Position numbers and translations under genes: made by a program. DNA of 64,000 bases from Agromyces ramosus. GTDB taxonomy: Bacteria > Actinomycetota > Actinomycetes > Actinomycetales > Microbacteriaceae. The notes below the pieces were generated by a model. That model did no database searches, had not been told where the DNA came from, and saw only the letters and a list, made by a program, of their open reading frames with translations. Of this stretch, positions 34,510 to 42,141 are shown piece by piece. The stretch is from the NCBI RefSeq assembly GCF_004216665.1, contig NZ_SGWY01000003.1:434001-498000 (forward strand). Reading direction: 5' to 3'. Within the stretch, counting starts at the first letter, position 1. Each line of letters opens with the position of its first letter.

Positions 34510-35067
34510 GTGAACCGCCGCCCCCTGCGATTCGTCGCCCTCGCCTACGCAGCCTTCGTGCTGTGGCTCACCGTGGGCCCCGCGCCGTGGCGCACGAGCG
34601 GGAACCAGGTCGAGGGCGGCATCCTGAACCCCGATGCGTGGACGGCTCCGGTCACCTGGACGACCGGGTACCTCTCCGAGATGGCGTTCAACGTCGCGCT
34701 GTTCATCCCCGTGGGCGTGCTCGCCGCGCTGCTCATCCCGCGCCGCAAGTGGCCGCTGGCGCTCGCCGCCGGTCTCGCGTTCACCGCCCTCATCGAGCTC
34801 GTGCAGGTTCCCGAGCCCGACCGCATCTCCGACCCGCGCGACCTCGTGATGAACACGGGCGGTGCCGTGCTCGGCGTCGTGCTCGTGCTCGCCGCCCGGA
34901 TGGTGCGGCGTGCGGCGGCGGTCGCCTCCGTGATGCGGGTCGGCGCCCTCGAGGCTGCCGTGACGGATGCCGCGGCCGTGCATCGCGAGCCGCCGCTCGA
35001 CGAGCTCGACGCACTGGTCGGCGTCGCCCCGTCGGGCTCGGCGTCACCCGCGGACCGCGCCGCCTGA
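34510..35067 (+). CDS. VanZ-family membrane protein
   Basis: 185 residues from the GTG at 34510 (GGAG about 9 nt upstream; a GTG at 34495 would give 190). The VanZ-like fold shows four hydrophobic segments: FVALAYAAFVLWLTVGP, EMAFNVALFIPVGVLAALLI, PLALAAGLAFTALIELVQV, and LVMNTGGAVLGVVLVLAARM (each cut near the helix). Conserved features include 'FNVALFIPVG', 'ALIELVQ' and 'DLVMNTGGAVLG'. VanZ in enterococci confers low teicoplanin resistance; most homologues have no known role and no van genes are nearby. The C-terminal 40 residues are polar. Confidence 0.8.
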   Translation: MNRRPLRFVALAYAAFVLWLTVGPAPWRTSGNQVEGGILNPDAWTAPVTWTTGYLSEMAFNVALFIPVGVLAALLIPRRKWPLALAAGLAFTALIELVQVPEPDRISDPRDLVMNTGGAVLGVVLVLAARMVRRAAAVASVMRVGALEAAVTDAAAVHREPPLDELDALVGVAPSGSASPADRAA

Positions 35068-35092
35068 CCCGCAGCGCGGCTCGAGCCGCCGG

Positions 35093-35098
35093 TACAGT
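35093..35098 (+). promoter_or_regulatory. Candidate -10 for the TauE gene (leaderless pattern)
   Basis: TACAGT ends 6 nt before the GTG at 35105; no Shine-Dalgarno sequence. Confidence 0.5.
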
Positions 35099-35104
35099 GG
35101 GCGG

Positions 35105-35917
35105 GTGACCTCGCCCGCCGTGCCCGACGCTCCGGCGCGCGTGCCGTGGGTCCGGCTGGCGCTCGTCGGCGCCGCCGGCGGCCTGCTGTCGGGCGCGTTC
35201 GGGGTCGGCGGCGGCATCCTCATGGTGCCGCTCCTCATCACCTTCGCGGGCATGGACCAGCGCCGCGCGTCGGCGACCTCGCTCGCCGCCATCGTGCCCG
35301 CCGCGATCGCGGGGTCGTTGACCTACTTCGCGAACGGCGAGATCGACCTCCTCGCGGCGCTTTTCGTGGCGATCGGCGGCATCGTCGGCTCGTGGATCGG
35401 GTCGTGGCTCCTGCGCCGCCTCTCGCTCGGGTGGCTGCGCTGGATGTTCATCGCGCTGCTCATCGCCGTCGCCGTGCGCATGGTGCTCGTCGTACCGGTG
35501 CGCGGCGATCGCCTGCTCGAGCTCGACGTGCTGCCGATCCTCGGCATGGTCGCGCTCGGCGTCGTGATCGGCATCGCCTCGGGCCTGTTCGGCATCGGCG
35601 GCGGCGTCATCATGGTGCCCGCGTTCATCGCGCTCTTCGGCATGAGCGACCTCGTGGCCAAGGGCACCTCCCTCGCCGTCATGATCCCGACGGCGGTGAG
35701 CGGCACCGTGGCGAACACCCGCGCGGGCATCGTCGACCTCACGGTCGCGCTGATCGTGGGGCTCGCCGCCACGCTCGCCTCGTTCGGCGGCGTGGCCATC
35801 GCGTTCCTGCTCTCGCCGGAGTGGTCGGCGTGGCTGTTCGCGATCCTGCTGGTCGTCGCAGCGGTGCAGCTCACCGTGCGCGCCATCCGACTCGGGAAGA
35901 AGGGAGCGTCGGCGTGA
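35105..35917 (+). CDS. TauE/SafE-family anion permease
   Basis: 270 residues, about eight hydrophobic segments in two inverted halves. Each half begins with the Gly-rich signature: GLLSGAFGVGGGILMVPLLI and GIASGLFGIGGGVIMVPAFI. These mark TauE/SafE proteins, which export sulfite, sulfoacetate or related organosulfur anions in studied cases. No sulfur-metabolism genes are nearby. GTG start with a -10-like hexamer 6 nt upstream. The stop overlaps the start of a DUF2510 gene (GTGA at 35914-35917). Confidence 0.9.
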   Translation: MTSPAVPDAPARVPWVRLALVGAAGGLLSGAFGVGGGILMVPLLITFAGMDQRRASATSLAAIVPAAIAGSLTYFANGEIDLLAALFVAIGGIVGSWIGSWLLRRLSLGWLRWMFIALLIAVAVRMVLVVPVRGDRLLELDVLPILGMVALGVVIGIASGLFGIGGGVIMVPAFIALFGMSDLVAKGTSLAVMIPTAVSGTVANTRAGIVDLTVALIVGLAATLASFGGVAIAFLLSPEWSAWLFAILLVVAAVQLTVRAIRLGKKGASA

Positions 35918-36165
35918 CGCGAGGGCGGGCTCGGGTCGCGGGCTGGTACGACCACGAGACGGATGCCGCGCTGCTGCGGTACTGGGACGGCAGGAAGTGG
36001 AGCCCCCACACCGCGCCGCGTCCGACCCGTGCGACGGACGTGGCGATCTCTGCGGATTCCTGGGACCTCGCCGCGCGCTTCGCACGGATCGAAGCCACGA
36101 CCCTGCGGCTTCCCACGCGTTCGGCCGACGAGCACACCACGGTGCCGCTGCCGCCCGAGTCCTGA
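35914..36165 (+). CDS. Small DUF2510 protein
   Basis: 83 residues from the GTG at 35914, overlapping the TauE stop by 4 nt. Residues 9-33 form the DUF2510 motif: AGWYDHETDAALLRYWDGRKW, given here only by key residues GWY...LRYWDG..W..HT. DUF2510 usually sits at the N-terminus of actinobacterial membrane or secreted proteins. Here no membrane segment follows, so it is a short stand-alone form. Function unknown. Confidence 0.75.
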   Translation: MTRGRARVAGWYDHETDAALLRYWDGRKWSPHTAPRPTRATDVAISADSWDLAARFARIEATTLRLPTRSADEHTTVPLPPES

Positions 36166-36185
36166 CGCGTGTCGGCGGCGGCCGG

Positions 36186-36191
36186 TAGCCT
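36186..36191 (+). promoter_or_regulatory. Candidate -10 for the DUF1905 gene (leaderless pattern)
   Basis: TAGCCT ends 6 nt before the ATG at 36198. Confidence 0.5.
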
Positions 36192-36197
36192 CGGGGA

Positions 36198-36491
36198 ATG
36201 CGATTCCGCTTCCGCGCGCCGCTCTGGGAATGGAGTGCGCAGGGCGGCTGGTTCTTCGTGACGCTGCCCGACGCGGCATCCGACGACATCCGCGAGGTGC
36301 CGCGCATGCCGCGGGGATTCGGCGCGGTGCGCGTGTGGGTCACGGTGGGCGGGTCGACCTGGTCGACGTCGGTGTTCCCCGACTCCAAGCAGGGCAGCTA
36401 CGTGCTCCCGGTCAAGAAGGCCGTCCGCACGGCCGAGGGCATCGCGGAGGGCGACGACGTCGACGTCGTGCTCGAGGTGCTCGACCTCTGA
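36198..36491 (+). CDS. DUF1905 protein
   Basis: 97 residues, a single DUF1905 domain: FRAPLWEWSAQGGWFFVTLP, GFGAVRVWVTVGGSTWSTSVFP, KQGSYVLPVKKAVRTAEGI and GDDVDVVLEV (key fragments). It is a small beta-barrel-like domain found alone or with a YdeI-type C-terminus; the partner domain is absent. Function unknown. It probably starts from a leaderless mRNA. Confidence 0.85.
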   Translation: MRFRFRAPLWEWSAQGGWFFVTLPDAASDDIREVPRMPRGFGAVRVWVTVGGSTWSTSVFPDSKQGSYVLPVKKAVRTAEGIAEGDDVDVVLEVLDL

Positions 36492-36507
36492 GGTCCACCC
36501 CGTCCGA

Positions 36508-37743
36508 TCAGCCCGCCGAACTCCGCAGGGCCTCCGCCTTCGACGCGAGGTAGCGCTGCTCGGGGCCGTTCAGGGTGCGGCGGGCCGCCTCGGCGAAGGC
36601 GAGCGACGCGGCATCCGTCGACCCCGACCGCTCGAGGAGGTGCGCGCGCACCGCCCACGTACGGTGGTGCTCGGCGAGCGTGGGCCCGGCGCCGGAGGCG
36701 GCGTCCTCCGCCCGGTCGAGTGCGCCGAGGCCGGCGTCGGGTCCCTCGACCATCGCGAGGGCGACGATGCGCCCGAGGGTCACCATCGGGCCGGGCGCGA
36801 GTCGGGCGAGCAGGTCGTAGAGCCCGAGGATCTCGATCCAGTCGGTGGTCTCGGTCGACGCGGCCTCGTCGTGCACGGCGGCGATCGCGGCCTGCAGCTG
36901 GTAGGGCCCGATCGGCGCGCGATCGAGCACCTCGGTGACCAGGGCGACGCCCTCGTCGATCATCGCGCGGTCCCAGCGGTCGCGGTCCTGCTCCTCGAGC
37001 GGCACGAGGGCGCCCGTTGCATCGGCTCGTGCGGACCGCCGCGCCTCGGTGAGGAGCATGAGCGCGAGCAGCCCGGTCGTCTCGCCCGAGGCATCCGGTG
37101 CCGCGTCGTGCAGCTGCCGGGTGAGGCGGATCGCCTCGGCCGAGAGGTCGACGCGGGCGAGCGCCTCCCCCGAGCTGGCCGTGTGACCCTCGGTGAAGAT
37201 CAGGTAGAGCACGTTGCGGAGTGCGGCGAGGCGGGCGTCGAGCTCGTCGGCCCGCGGCATCCGGAAGCCCTCGCCGCTCGCGCGGATGCGTGCCTTCGCC
37301 CGCGAGATGCGCTGCGCGACGGTCGCCTCGGGAACCAGCAGCGCGCGGGCGATCTCGGCGGTCGTGAGTCCGCCGACCGCCCGGAGCGTGAGTGCGACCT
37401 GCGCCGGCCGCCCGAGTGCCGGGTGGCAGCAGAGGAGGAACAGCGTGAGGGTGTCGTCGACCGCGGGGATCGGCGTCGGCGTCGGTTCGAGGTCGGCGGC
37501 GAGCGCCTCACGACGGCGGCGCGCGACATCCGACCGCACCTGGTCGATGTAGCGTCGCCCGGCGACCTGGACGAGCCACGCCCGCGGGCTGTCGGGCACG
37601 CCGTCGCGGGGCCACTGGGCGGATGCCGCGATCAGCGCCTCCTGCATGGCGTCCTCGCACGCCTCGAAGTCGCCGTAGCGCCGCACGAGCACCGCGAGCG
37701 CCGACGGTGCGGCGTCTCGCAGTGCCCGGACGGCGTCGCTCAT
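36508..37743 (-). CDS. ECF42-type RNA polymerase sigma factor
   Basis: 411 residues. Sigma region 2: YGDFEACEDAMQEALIAASA ... PRAWLVQVAGRRYIDQVR. Region 4: LTTAEIARALLVPEATVAQRISRAK (key part EIARALLVPEATVAQRISRA). The long C-terminal extension from about residue 190, with helical repeat-like segments (GLLALMLLTEARRSAR; GPYQLQAAIAAVHDEA; ALDRAEDAA), is the hallmark of ECF42 sigma factors, which carry it in place of an anti-sigma partner. It lies 13 nt downstream of a YCII/DGPF-domain gene, the conserved ECF42 neighbour. Regulon and signal unknown. Confidence 0.92.
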   Translation of the reverse strand: MSDAVRALRDAAPSALAVLVRRYGDFEACEDAMQEALIAASAQWPRDGVPDSPRAWLVQVAGRRYIDQVRSDVARRRREALAADLEPTPTPIPAVDDTLTLFLLCCHPALGRPAQVALTLRAVGGLTTAEIARALLVPEATVAQRISRAKARIRASGEGFRMPRADELDARLAALRNVLYLIFTEGHTASSGEALARVDLSAEAIRLTRQLHDAAPDASGETTGLLALMLLTEARRSARADATGALVPLEEQDRDRWDRAMIDEGVALVTEVLDRAPIGPYQLQAAIAAVHDEAASTETTDWIEILGLYDLLARLAPGPMVTLGRIVALAMVEGPDAGLGALDRAEDAASGAGPTLAEHHRTWAVRAHLLERSGSTDAASLAFAEAARRTLNGPEQRYLASKAEALRSSAG

Positions 37744-37756
37744 GTCCGGCGGCGGC

Positions 37757-38131
37757 TCAGACGTCGCCCCGCGCGGCCATGTCGAGCACCGGGCGCACCT
37801 CGATGAGGCCGAACTCGGCCTCGGGGAACCGGGCCGCGATCTCGACCGCCCGCGCCTCGTCCTCGACGTCGACGAGGTAGAAGCCGGCCAGCAGTTCCTT
37901 CGTCTCGGCGAACGGGCCGTCGCTGGCGACCGTGCCGCCGTCGGTGTGGGTGACGCGCTTGGCCATGGAGATGTCGGCGAGGGCCTCGCTGGCGACGAAC
38001 TCACCGCTCGAGGCGAGCTCGTCGTTGATGCCCTGGTAGTAGGCGTACCCCTCGGCCTGCTGCTCGGGGCTGAAGCTCTCCCACATCGCCCGCGACTCGG
38101 GGTTGCTGTAGATCTGGATGAGGTACTTCAT
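37757..38131 (-). CDS. YCII/DGPF-domain protein paired with the ECF42 sigma factor
   Basis: 124 residues with a YCII-related fold: MKYLIQIYSNPESRAMWESF at the start, the DGPF motif in VASDGPFAETKELLAGFYLVD (key part DGPFAETKE), and EIAARFPEAEFGLIEVRPV at the end. In ECF42 loci these proteins are encoded directly beside the sigma factor and are thought to take part in its regulation. Here both are on one strand, 13 nt apart, so they form an operon. Confidence 0.9.
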   Translation of the reverse strand: MKYLIQIYSNPESRAMWESFSPEQQAEGYAYYQGINDELASSGEFVASEALADISMAKRVTHTDGGTVASDGPFAETKELLAGFYLVDVEDEARAVEIAARFPEAEFGLIEVRPVLDMAARGDV

Positions 38132-38290
38132 CGGAATCGCTCCTTCGATCGTTCGCTGTCGTCGTTCGTTCGGGAGGCTGGACCGCGCTCCCATCAGTAT
38201 GTCGAGGCCGCGACGCGATTCTCGACAGTGCTGGGGGAGAGGGTCCCGGCATCGGCCCGCGTAACGCACGGACGTCCACTGCACACGGGC

Positions 38291-38319
38291 TTGACATGCC
38301 GCCGCCGCGTGGCGAGAGT
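38291..38319 (+). promoter_or_regulatory. Candidate promoter of the YbdK-like gene
   Basis: TTGACA (38291-38296), 17 nt, then GAGAGT (38314-38319). Transcription would start near 38326, leaving a short leader with GAAGGGG before the ATG at 38357. Confidence 0.5.
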
Positions 38320-38356
38320 TCGATTGGAGCAAGCGCCTGGGGCGAAGGGGTCGCGC

Positions 38357-39496
38357 ATGAGGACGTTCGGCATCGAAGAGGAGTTCCAGTTCCTGGAGCC
38401 CGCCACGATGCACCCCGCAGGGGTGGGCGCCGTCGTCTTCCGGCGGTTGTCGGACGATCCGGCCTGGCACGACGTCACCCATAAGGAGTTCCTCGCATCG
38501 CAGGTGGAGCACGCCTCGACGGTGTTCACGAGCTTCGACGAGGCCCGGGTTGCGCTGCTCGAGTTCCGCCGCATGATCGCCGACCTCGCCGACGAGCTGG
38601 GCGTGGTGGTCGCGAGCGTCGGCACTCCGCCCGACACGACGCCGTTCCCCACCATCACCGACGTCGCCCGCTACCACCGGGTGGTGCGCGACATGGACGG
38701 CCTCATCGCGGACCACCAGCTCAGCGGCCTCCACGTGCACATCGGCGTGCCCGACCGCGAGGGCGGCGTGATCGCCCTCAACGCGGCTCGGCCGTGGATG
38801 CCCCTGCTCACGGCGATCTCGGGCAACTCACCGCTGTGGCGCGGGTACGACACCGGGTATGACAGCTGGCGCACCGTGCTGCTGCGACGCTGGACGACCT
38901 CGGGCTGCCCGCCGTCGTTCGTGGACGCCGCCGATTACGACCACCGGATCACGCGGCTGCTCGGCATCGGCGGCACCGCCGACCTCGCCCTGATCGCCTG
39001 GGACGTGCGGCTCTCGGAGCACCTGCCGACCATCGAGTTCCGCATGGGCGACGCGCAGCTCGACGCCGAGACCACGCTGCTCATCGCGGCCCTGTCGCGG
39101 GCACTGGTGACCCACTCGCTCGACGCGCCCAAGGCGACGGATGCCGCCGCCAACGCATCGGCCGACGTTCCGCCCGAACTCCTCTCGGCCGCCCTGCTCC
39201 ACTCGGCGCACTTCGGCATGCGGGCCAGCGTCTTCGACCCGATCTCGGGAGGGCTGGCTCCCGCGGCCGACGCCCTGAACGGGTTCATCCGACGGCTCGA
39301 ACGGGAGCTGACGGAGTCGGGGGACCTCGATGCCGTGCAGGAGGCGGCGGCGCGGCTCCTGCGCGACGGCACCGGCGCGGAGCGGCAGCGCGCGGCGTTC
39401 GAGCGCGAGGGGATGGCGGGCGTGCGCCGGCTCTTCGATGCGACGATCGTCGCCGATCACGGCCGCAACGGCGAACCCATCACCTCGACCGGGTAG
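38357..39496 (+). CDS. YbdK-type carboxylate-amine ligase (glutamate-cysteine ligase family 2)
   Basis: 379 residues, glutamine-synthetase-like fold. Visible: MRTFGIEEEFQFL (the metal/ATP-site EEE motif), SQVEHAS, LSGLHVHIGVPD and TIEFRMGDAQL. Members have weak glutamate-cysteine ligase activity or serve in mycothiol-independent amide-bond formation; the physiological product is usually unknown. GAAGGGG lies before the ATG. It is divergent from the sigma/YCII operon and has its own TTGACA promoter candidate. Confidence 0.9.
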   Translation: MRTFGIEEEFQFLEPATMHPAGVGAVVFRRLSDDPAWHDVTHKEFLASQVEHASTVFTSFDEARVALLEFRRMIADLADELGVVVASVGTPPDTTPFPTITDVARYHRVVRDMDGLIADHQLSGLHVHIGVPDREGGVIALNAARPWMPLLTAISGNSPLWRGYDTGYDSWRTVLLRRWTTSGCPPSFVDAADYDHRITRLLGIGGTADLALIAWDVRLSEHLPTIEFRMGDAQLDAETTLLIAALSRALVTHSLDAPKATDAAANASADVPPELLSAALLHSAHFGMRASVFDPISGGLAPAADALNGFIRRLERELTESGDLDAVQEAAARLLRDGTGAERQRAAFEREGMAGVRRLFDATIVADHGRNGEPITSTG

Positions 39497-39540
39497 GCGC
39501 CGGTCCGGGCACACTCCTCGCGGCCTCGGTCACCGGTGGT

Positions 39541-39592
39541 GGTCAGCGGAGCTGGTCAGCAGTCGTGGTCAGCGGTGGTGGTCAGCAGCCGG
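39541..39592. repeat. Four 13-bp tandem repeats beginning GGTCAGC
   Basis: GGTCAGC begins at 39541, 39554, 39567 and 39580. On the minus strand each gives a TGA (in GCTGACC). Because 13 is not a multiple of 3, the four copies place TGA in all three frames. The last copy holds the stop of the PKD-like gene. Confidence 0.85.
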
Positions 39593-40400
39593 GGCCGGAC
39601 GGGTTCGCGAGGCAATCGCCCTGCGTGAGCACCGTGTCGAACTCGCCGACGAGCACCCGCTGCGGCGCTCCCGCGAGGCTGAGCGTGCCGGCGATCGATC
39701 GCCACGGCGACCCGGCGAATCGGTACTCGGCGCGCACGACCACGGACAGGTCGACCGTGTACTCACCGGCGGATGCGTACACGTGGCTCGTCGCCGTCGG
39801 GCTGAACTCGCGCTGTCCGAGCGTCGCCCACGTCGCCCCCGGGCCGACGCTCTCGACGACCCCGCCGTCGCTGTGGGTCCAGCGGAAGCCGACGGGTGTG
39901 AATCGCACGTCGGCCGACTGCCCGAGCAGCGTGCCCGACATGACCTGCACGGATGCCCCGGCCACGAAGTTCGCGGGCAATCCCTCGATCGCCCAGCCTC
40001 CGGGCTCCATGCCGTTCTCGGGCGCCGACGGACGGAACGACGCGATGTCCCGGAGCGTGACCACGACCGGCGCCACCGGCTCGTCGGCAGGGGCGGTCGG
40101 ATCGCCGGCGCAGGTGAGAGGGTCCTCCGGGCGGCAGTCGTCCGGCTGCATGCCCAGAACGAGGTCTATGACGCTTACCGGTTCGCCTTCGCCAGGAAAG
40201 TCTCCAATCGCTGACGGCGTACGCGCCTGGTTCCCATCACCCCATGCGGATGAGCCCTCAGCAATAAGGTGAGTACCGGACTCACTGTTCTGCCCACTTA
40301 TCCAGTCGATCTCATTCGCATTCGCCGGAGCAGCAAGAACGATCGAACTCATCGCGATGCCAGCAACGGCGACGCTCAGCAGAAGTCGTCGCCCGGCCAT
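39582..40400 (-). CDS. Secreted PKD-like protein
   Basis: 272 residues. A signal peptide is clear: MAGRRLLLSVAVAGIAMSSI, then VLAAPANANE with likely cleavage after ANA. The body has a linker with Cys pairs (DDCRPEDPLTC), then a beta-rich domain with FTPVGFRWTHSDGG and TATSHVYASAGEYTVDLSVV, a PKD-like ending. The last residues (GDCLANPSGPGC) hold two more Cys. It probably acts on the cell surface, perhaps in adhesion or as a structural domain. The start lies inside the 3' end of the lipoprotein gene (25-nt overlap), so the two are one operon. The first third is less GC-rich than the surroundings. Confidence 0.78.
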   Translation of the reverse strand: MAGRRLLLSVAVAGIAMSSIVLAAPANANEIDWISGQNSESGTHLIAEGSSAWGDGNQARTPSAIGDFPGEGEPVSVIDLVLGMQPDDCRPEDPLTCAGDPTAPADEPVAPVVVTLRDIASFRPSAPENGMEPGGWAIEGLPANFVAGASVQVMSGTLLGQSADVRFTPVGFRWTHSDGGVVESVGPGATWATLGQREFSPTATSHVYASAGEYTVDLSVVVRAEYRFAGSPWRSIAGTLSLAGAPQRVLVGEFDTVLTQGDCLANPSGPGC

Positions 40401-40960
40401 GACTCAGATCCCGATGGCAGTAGTTCCGAAGGATCGTTCGGCGATGACACGAATTGGGCCTGAATGGGCGTCCGCGATCGCCGACCAGGCGGGGTGACAT
40501 CGACTCCACTCGAGTCCACAACCCTGACGTCACCAACGTCGAGGCACACGTAGGTCGTTACAGCCGCGGATCCACCCGCCTCGCTGCGTTCCCCCAGCAC
40601 CATGCTGTCGTACGTTGTGTAACCGACCGTGTGATTCCCACTGCTCTTGAACACCGCGAGGGATTCCATCAGCTCCGATGCATAAGCCTCAGAAACTACG
40701 CTTTTGACACGCGTCGGATCCTCGCCGCCGTCTTGCGTGAGTTCGTCGACAGCATCCAGATACCGGCTGTACGCCGCCTCCGCCGCCGCCAGCGCCTCCT
40801 CGTCCGACGCGAAGATCGGGGCGGCAGACGCCGATGCGGGCGGGCTCGGGGTCGGCGCCGGGGCGCCCGAGCATCCGCTCAGCACCACCGCCAGCACACC
40901 GGCCGACCCGAGCAGCGCCGCGACGCGGGGCGTGAGCCGGCGGGGGCGAGCATCGGGCAT
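40376..40960 (-). CDS. Lipoprotein, unknown function
   Basis: 194 residues from the ATG at 40958-40960. Basic start MPDARPRRLTPR, hydrophobic core, and a lipobox LSGC with Cys30, then a Pro/Ala/Ser linker. The rest is a small mixed domain (EEALAAAEAAYSRYLDAVDE; SELMESLAVF; VTTYVCLDVGDVRVVDSSG). Lipid-anchored proteins of this kind often pair with a PKD-like secreted protein in Microbacteriaceae. The start is downstream of a TAGGCT hexamer that ends 7 nt away. An open frame upstream of 40960 is not needed. The 3' half is AT-richer than neighbours. Confidence 0.72.
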   Translation of the reverse strand: MPDARPRRLTPRVAALLGSAGVLAVVLSGCSGAPAPTPSPPASASAAPIFASDEEALAAAEAAYSRYLDAVDELTQDGGEDPTRVKSVVSEAYASELMESLAVFKSSGNHTVGYTTYDSMVLGERSEAGGSAAVTTYVCLDVGDVRVVDSSGVDVTPPGRRSRTPIQAQFVSSPNDPSELLPSGSESWPGDDFC

Positions 40961-41071
40961 GGCGACGAGCCTAGGACAGCGGTTCCGGTGCTCGACCCGT
41001 TTTCCACAGGCGAGATCCACAGGCGAGATCCACAGTCGAGCCGGAGGCGCGCCCCGGCGCCCGCGCCCGAG

Positions 41072-41302
41072 TCAGCGCATGAGGTCGCGCACGAGCTCGC
41101 CCCACTCGAAACCGCACTCGCGGCAGTCGAAGAGGGGCTCGTCGACGGCAACCGCGCCAGCGGCGGCATCCGCTGTCATGGCATCGTGGTCGAGCTCGAC
41201 CCAGGCGGTGTAGGTGAGGACGCGAACGGACATCGACTCGCAGCGCGGGCACGGCTCGGAGAGCACGTCGTGCTCGGTCGTGATCTGCACCTGGTTCATC
41301 AT
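41072..41302 (-). CDS. Small zinc-ribbon-like protein
   Basis: 76 residues (75 if the second ATG at 41299 is used). Two Cys pairs, CPRC at residues 18-21 and CREC at about 60-63, could bind one zinc. Between them is an acidic/Ala segment. No named family. A TACCGT hexamer on the minus strand ends 7 nt before the first ATG, suggesting a short or absent leader. It is divergent from the GAF-ANTAR pair. Confidence 0.6.
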   Translation of the reverse strand: MMNQVQITTEHDVLSEPCPRCESMSVRVLTYTAWVELDHDAMTADAAAGAVAVDEPLFDCRECGFEWGELVRDLMR

Positions 41303-41430
41303 GGCGCCCACGGTACGCTCGGCAGCCGACATCGCTCGGCGCACACGCGCAGAGACCGCAACCGGAGGACACACGGTACCCCTATGCATCCCCGAACCGC
41401 GCGAGTAGCGTCGAGAGTGGAGGCGATGAC

Positions 41431-42141
41431 GTGATGACCAGTGCGTTCGGGGCCGCGTTGGAGGCGCTCGACCGATCGGCGAACTCTCCCAAGGAGTTCT
41501 GCCGGCCCTTCGTCGACCTCTTCCCCGTCACCGGCGCGTCGGTGTCCACGATCGGGAGCCTGCTGGGCAGTGAGACCCTCTCGGCCAGCGACGGGGTGGC
41601 TGCGCGACTCGACGAGCTGCAGTTCGACCTCGGCGAGGGCCCGTGCTGGGATGCCGTGCGATCCGGCCGCCCGGTGCTCGAGCCCGACTTCACGGCGAGG
41701 TCGTCCGCGCGATGGCCGGCATTGTCCGCCGCGATGCGGGACGCGCAACTGCGCTCGATCTTCGCCTTCCCCCTCGCCGTGGGACCCCTGCGCATCGGGG
41801 CGGTGGACCTCTACTCGGTCGAGCGGGTCGCCCTCGACCAGGCCCAGGCGAAGCAGGCCGACACCATGGCCGACGTCGTCGGGCGGCACGTGCTCCGCCA
41901 GGCGTTGAACGCGGTCGGGCGCGACTACGACTACCGTGGCAACGCGTACTCCCGACGCATCGTGCACCAGGCCACCGGGATGGTGCTGGCGCAACTGGAC
42001 CTCTCGCCCGACGACGCCCGGCTCGTCATCCAGGGCCACGCGTTCGCCACGTCGCGTTCGATGATGGAGGTCGCGCAGGACATCATCGAGGGCCGACTGA
42101 GCTTCTCGAGCGAGGACGACGGAATCGAGGCGTCGGGATGA
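41431..42141 (+). CDS. GAF-ANTAR regulator 1
   Basis: 236 residues. An N-terminal GAF domain (about 15-150: LGEGPCWDAVRSGRPVLEPD, FPLAVGPLRIGAVDLYS) is followed by an ANTAR RNA-binding domain (about 170-228: RRIVHQATGMVLAQLDLSPD, AFATSRSMMEVAQDIIEGRL). ANTAR proteins act as antiterminators on paired hexaloop RNA hairpins after a sensor signal. The GTG start at 41431 is spaced 7 nt from GGAGG; ATG 41434 is possible. The stop overlaps the start of a second GAF-ANTAR gene (ATGA). A TAGCGT -10 is visible at 41406-41411. Confidence 0.88.
   Translation: MMTSAFGAALEALDRSANSPKEFCRPFVDLFPVTGASVSTIGSLLGSETLSASDGVAARLDELQFDLGEGPCWDAVRSGRPVLEPDFTARSSARWPALSAAMRDAQLRSIFAFPLAVGPLRIGAVDLYSVERVALDQAQAKQADTMADVVGRHVLRQALNAVGRDYDYRGNAYSRRIVHQATGMVLAQLDLSPDDARLVIQGHAFATSRSMMEVAQDIIEGRLSFSSEDDGIEASG

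Noticed and set aside
33797..34513. Long plus-strand frame across csp copy 2
   Set aside because: Antisense to a clear cold-shock gene and without motifs.
34510..35067. Glycopeptide-resistance cluster because of VanZ
   Set aside because: No vanH/A/X or sensor genes; VanZ-like proteins are widespread without resistance.
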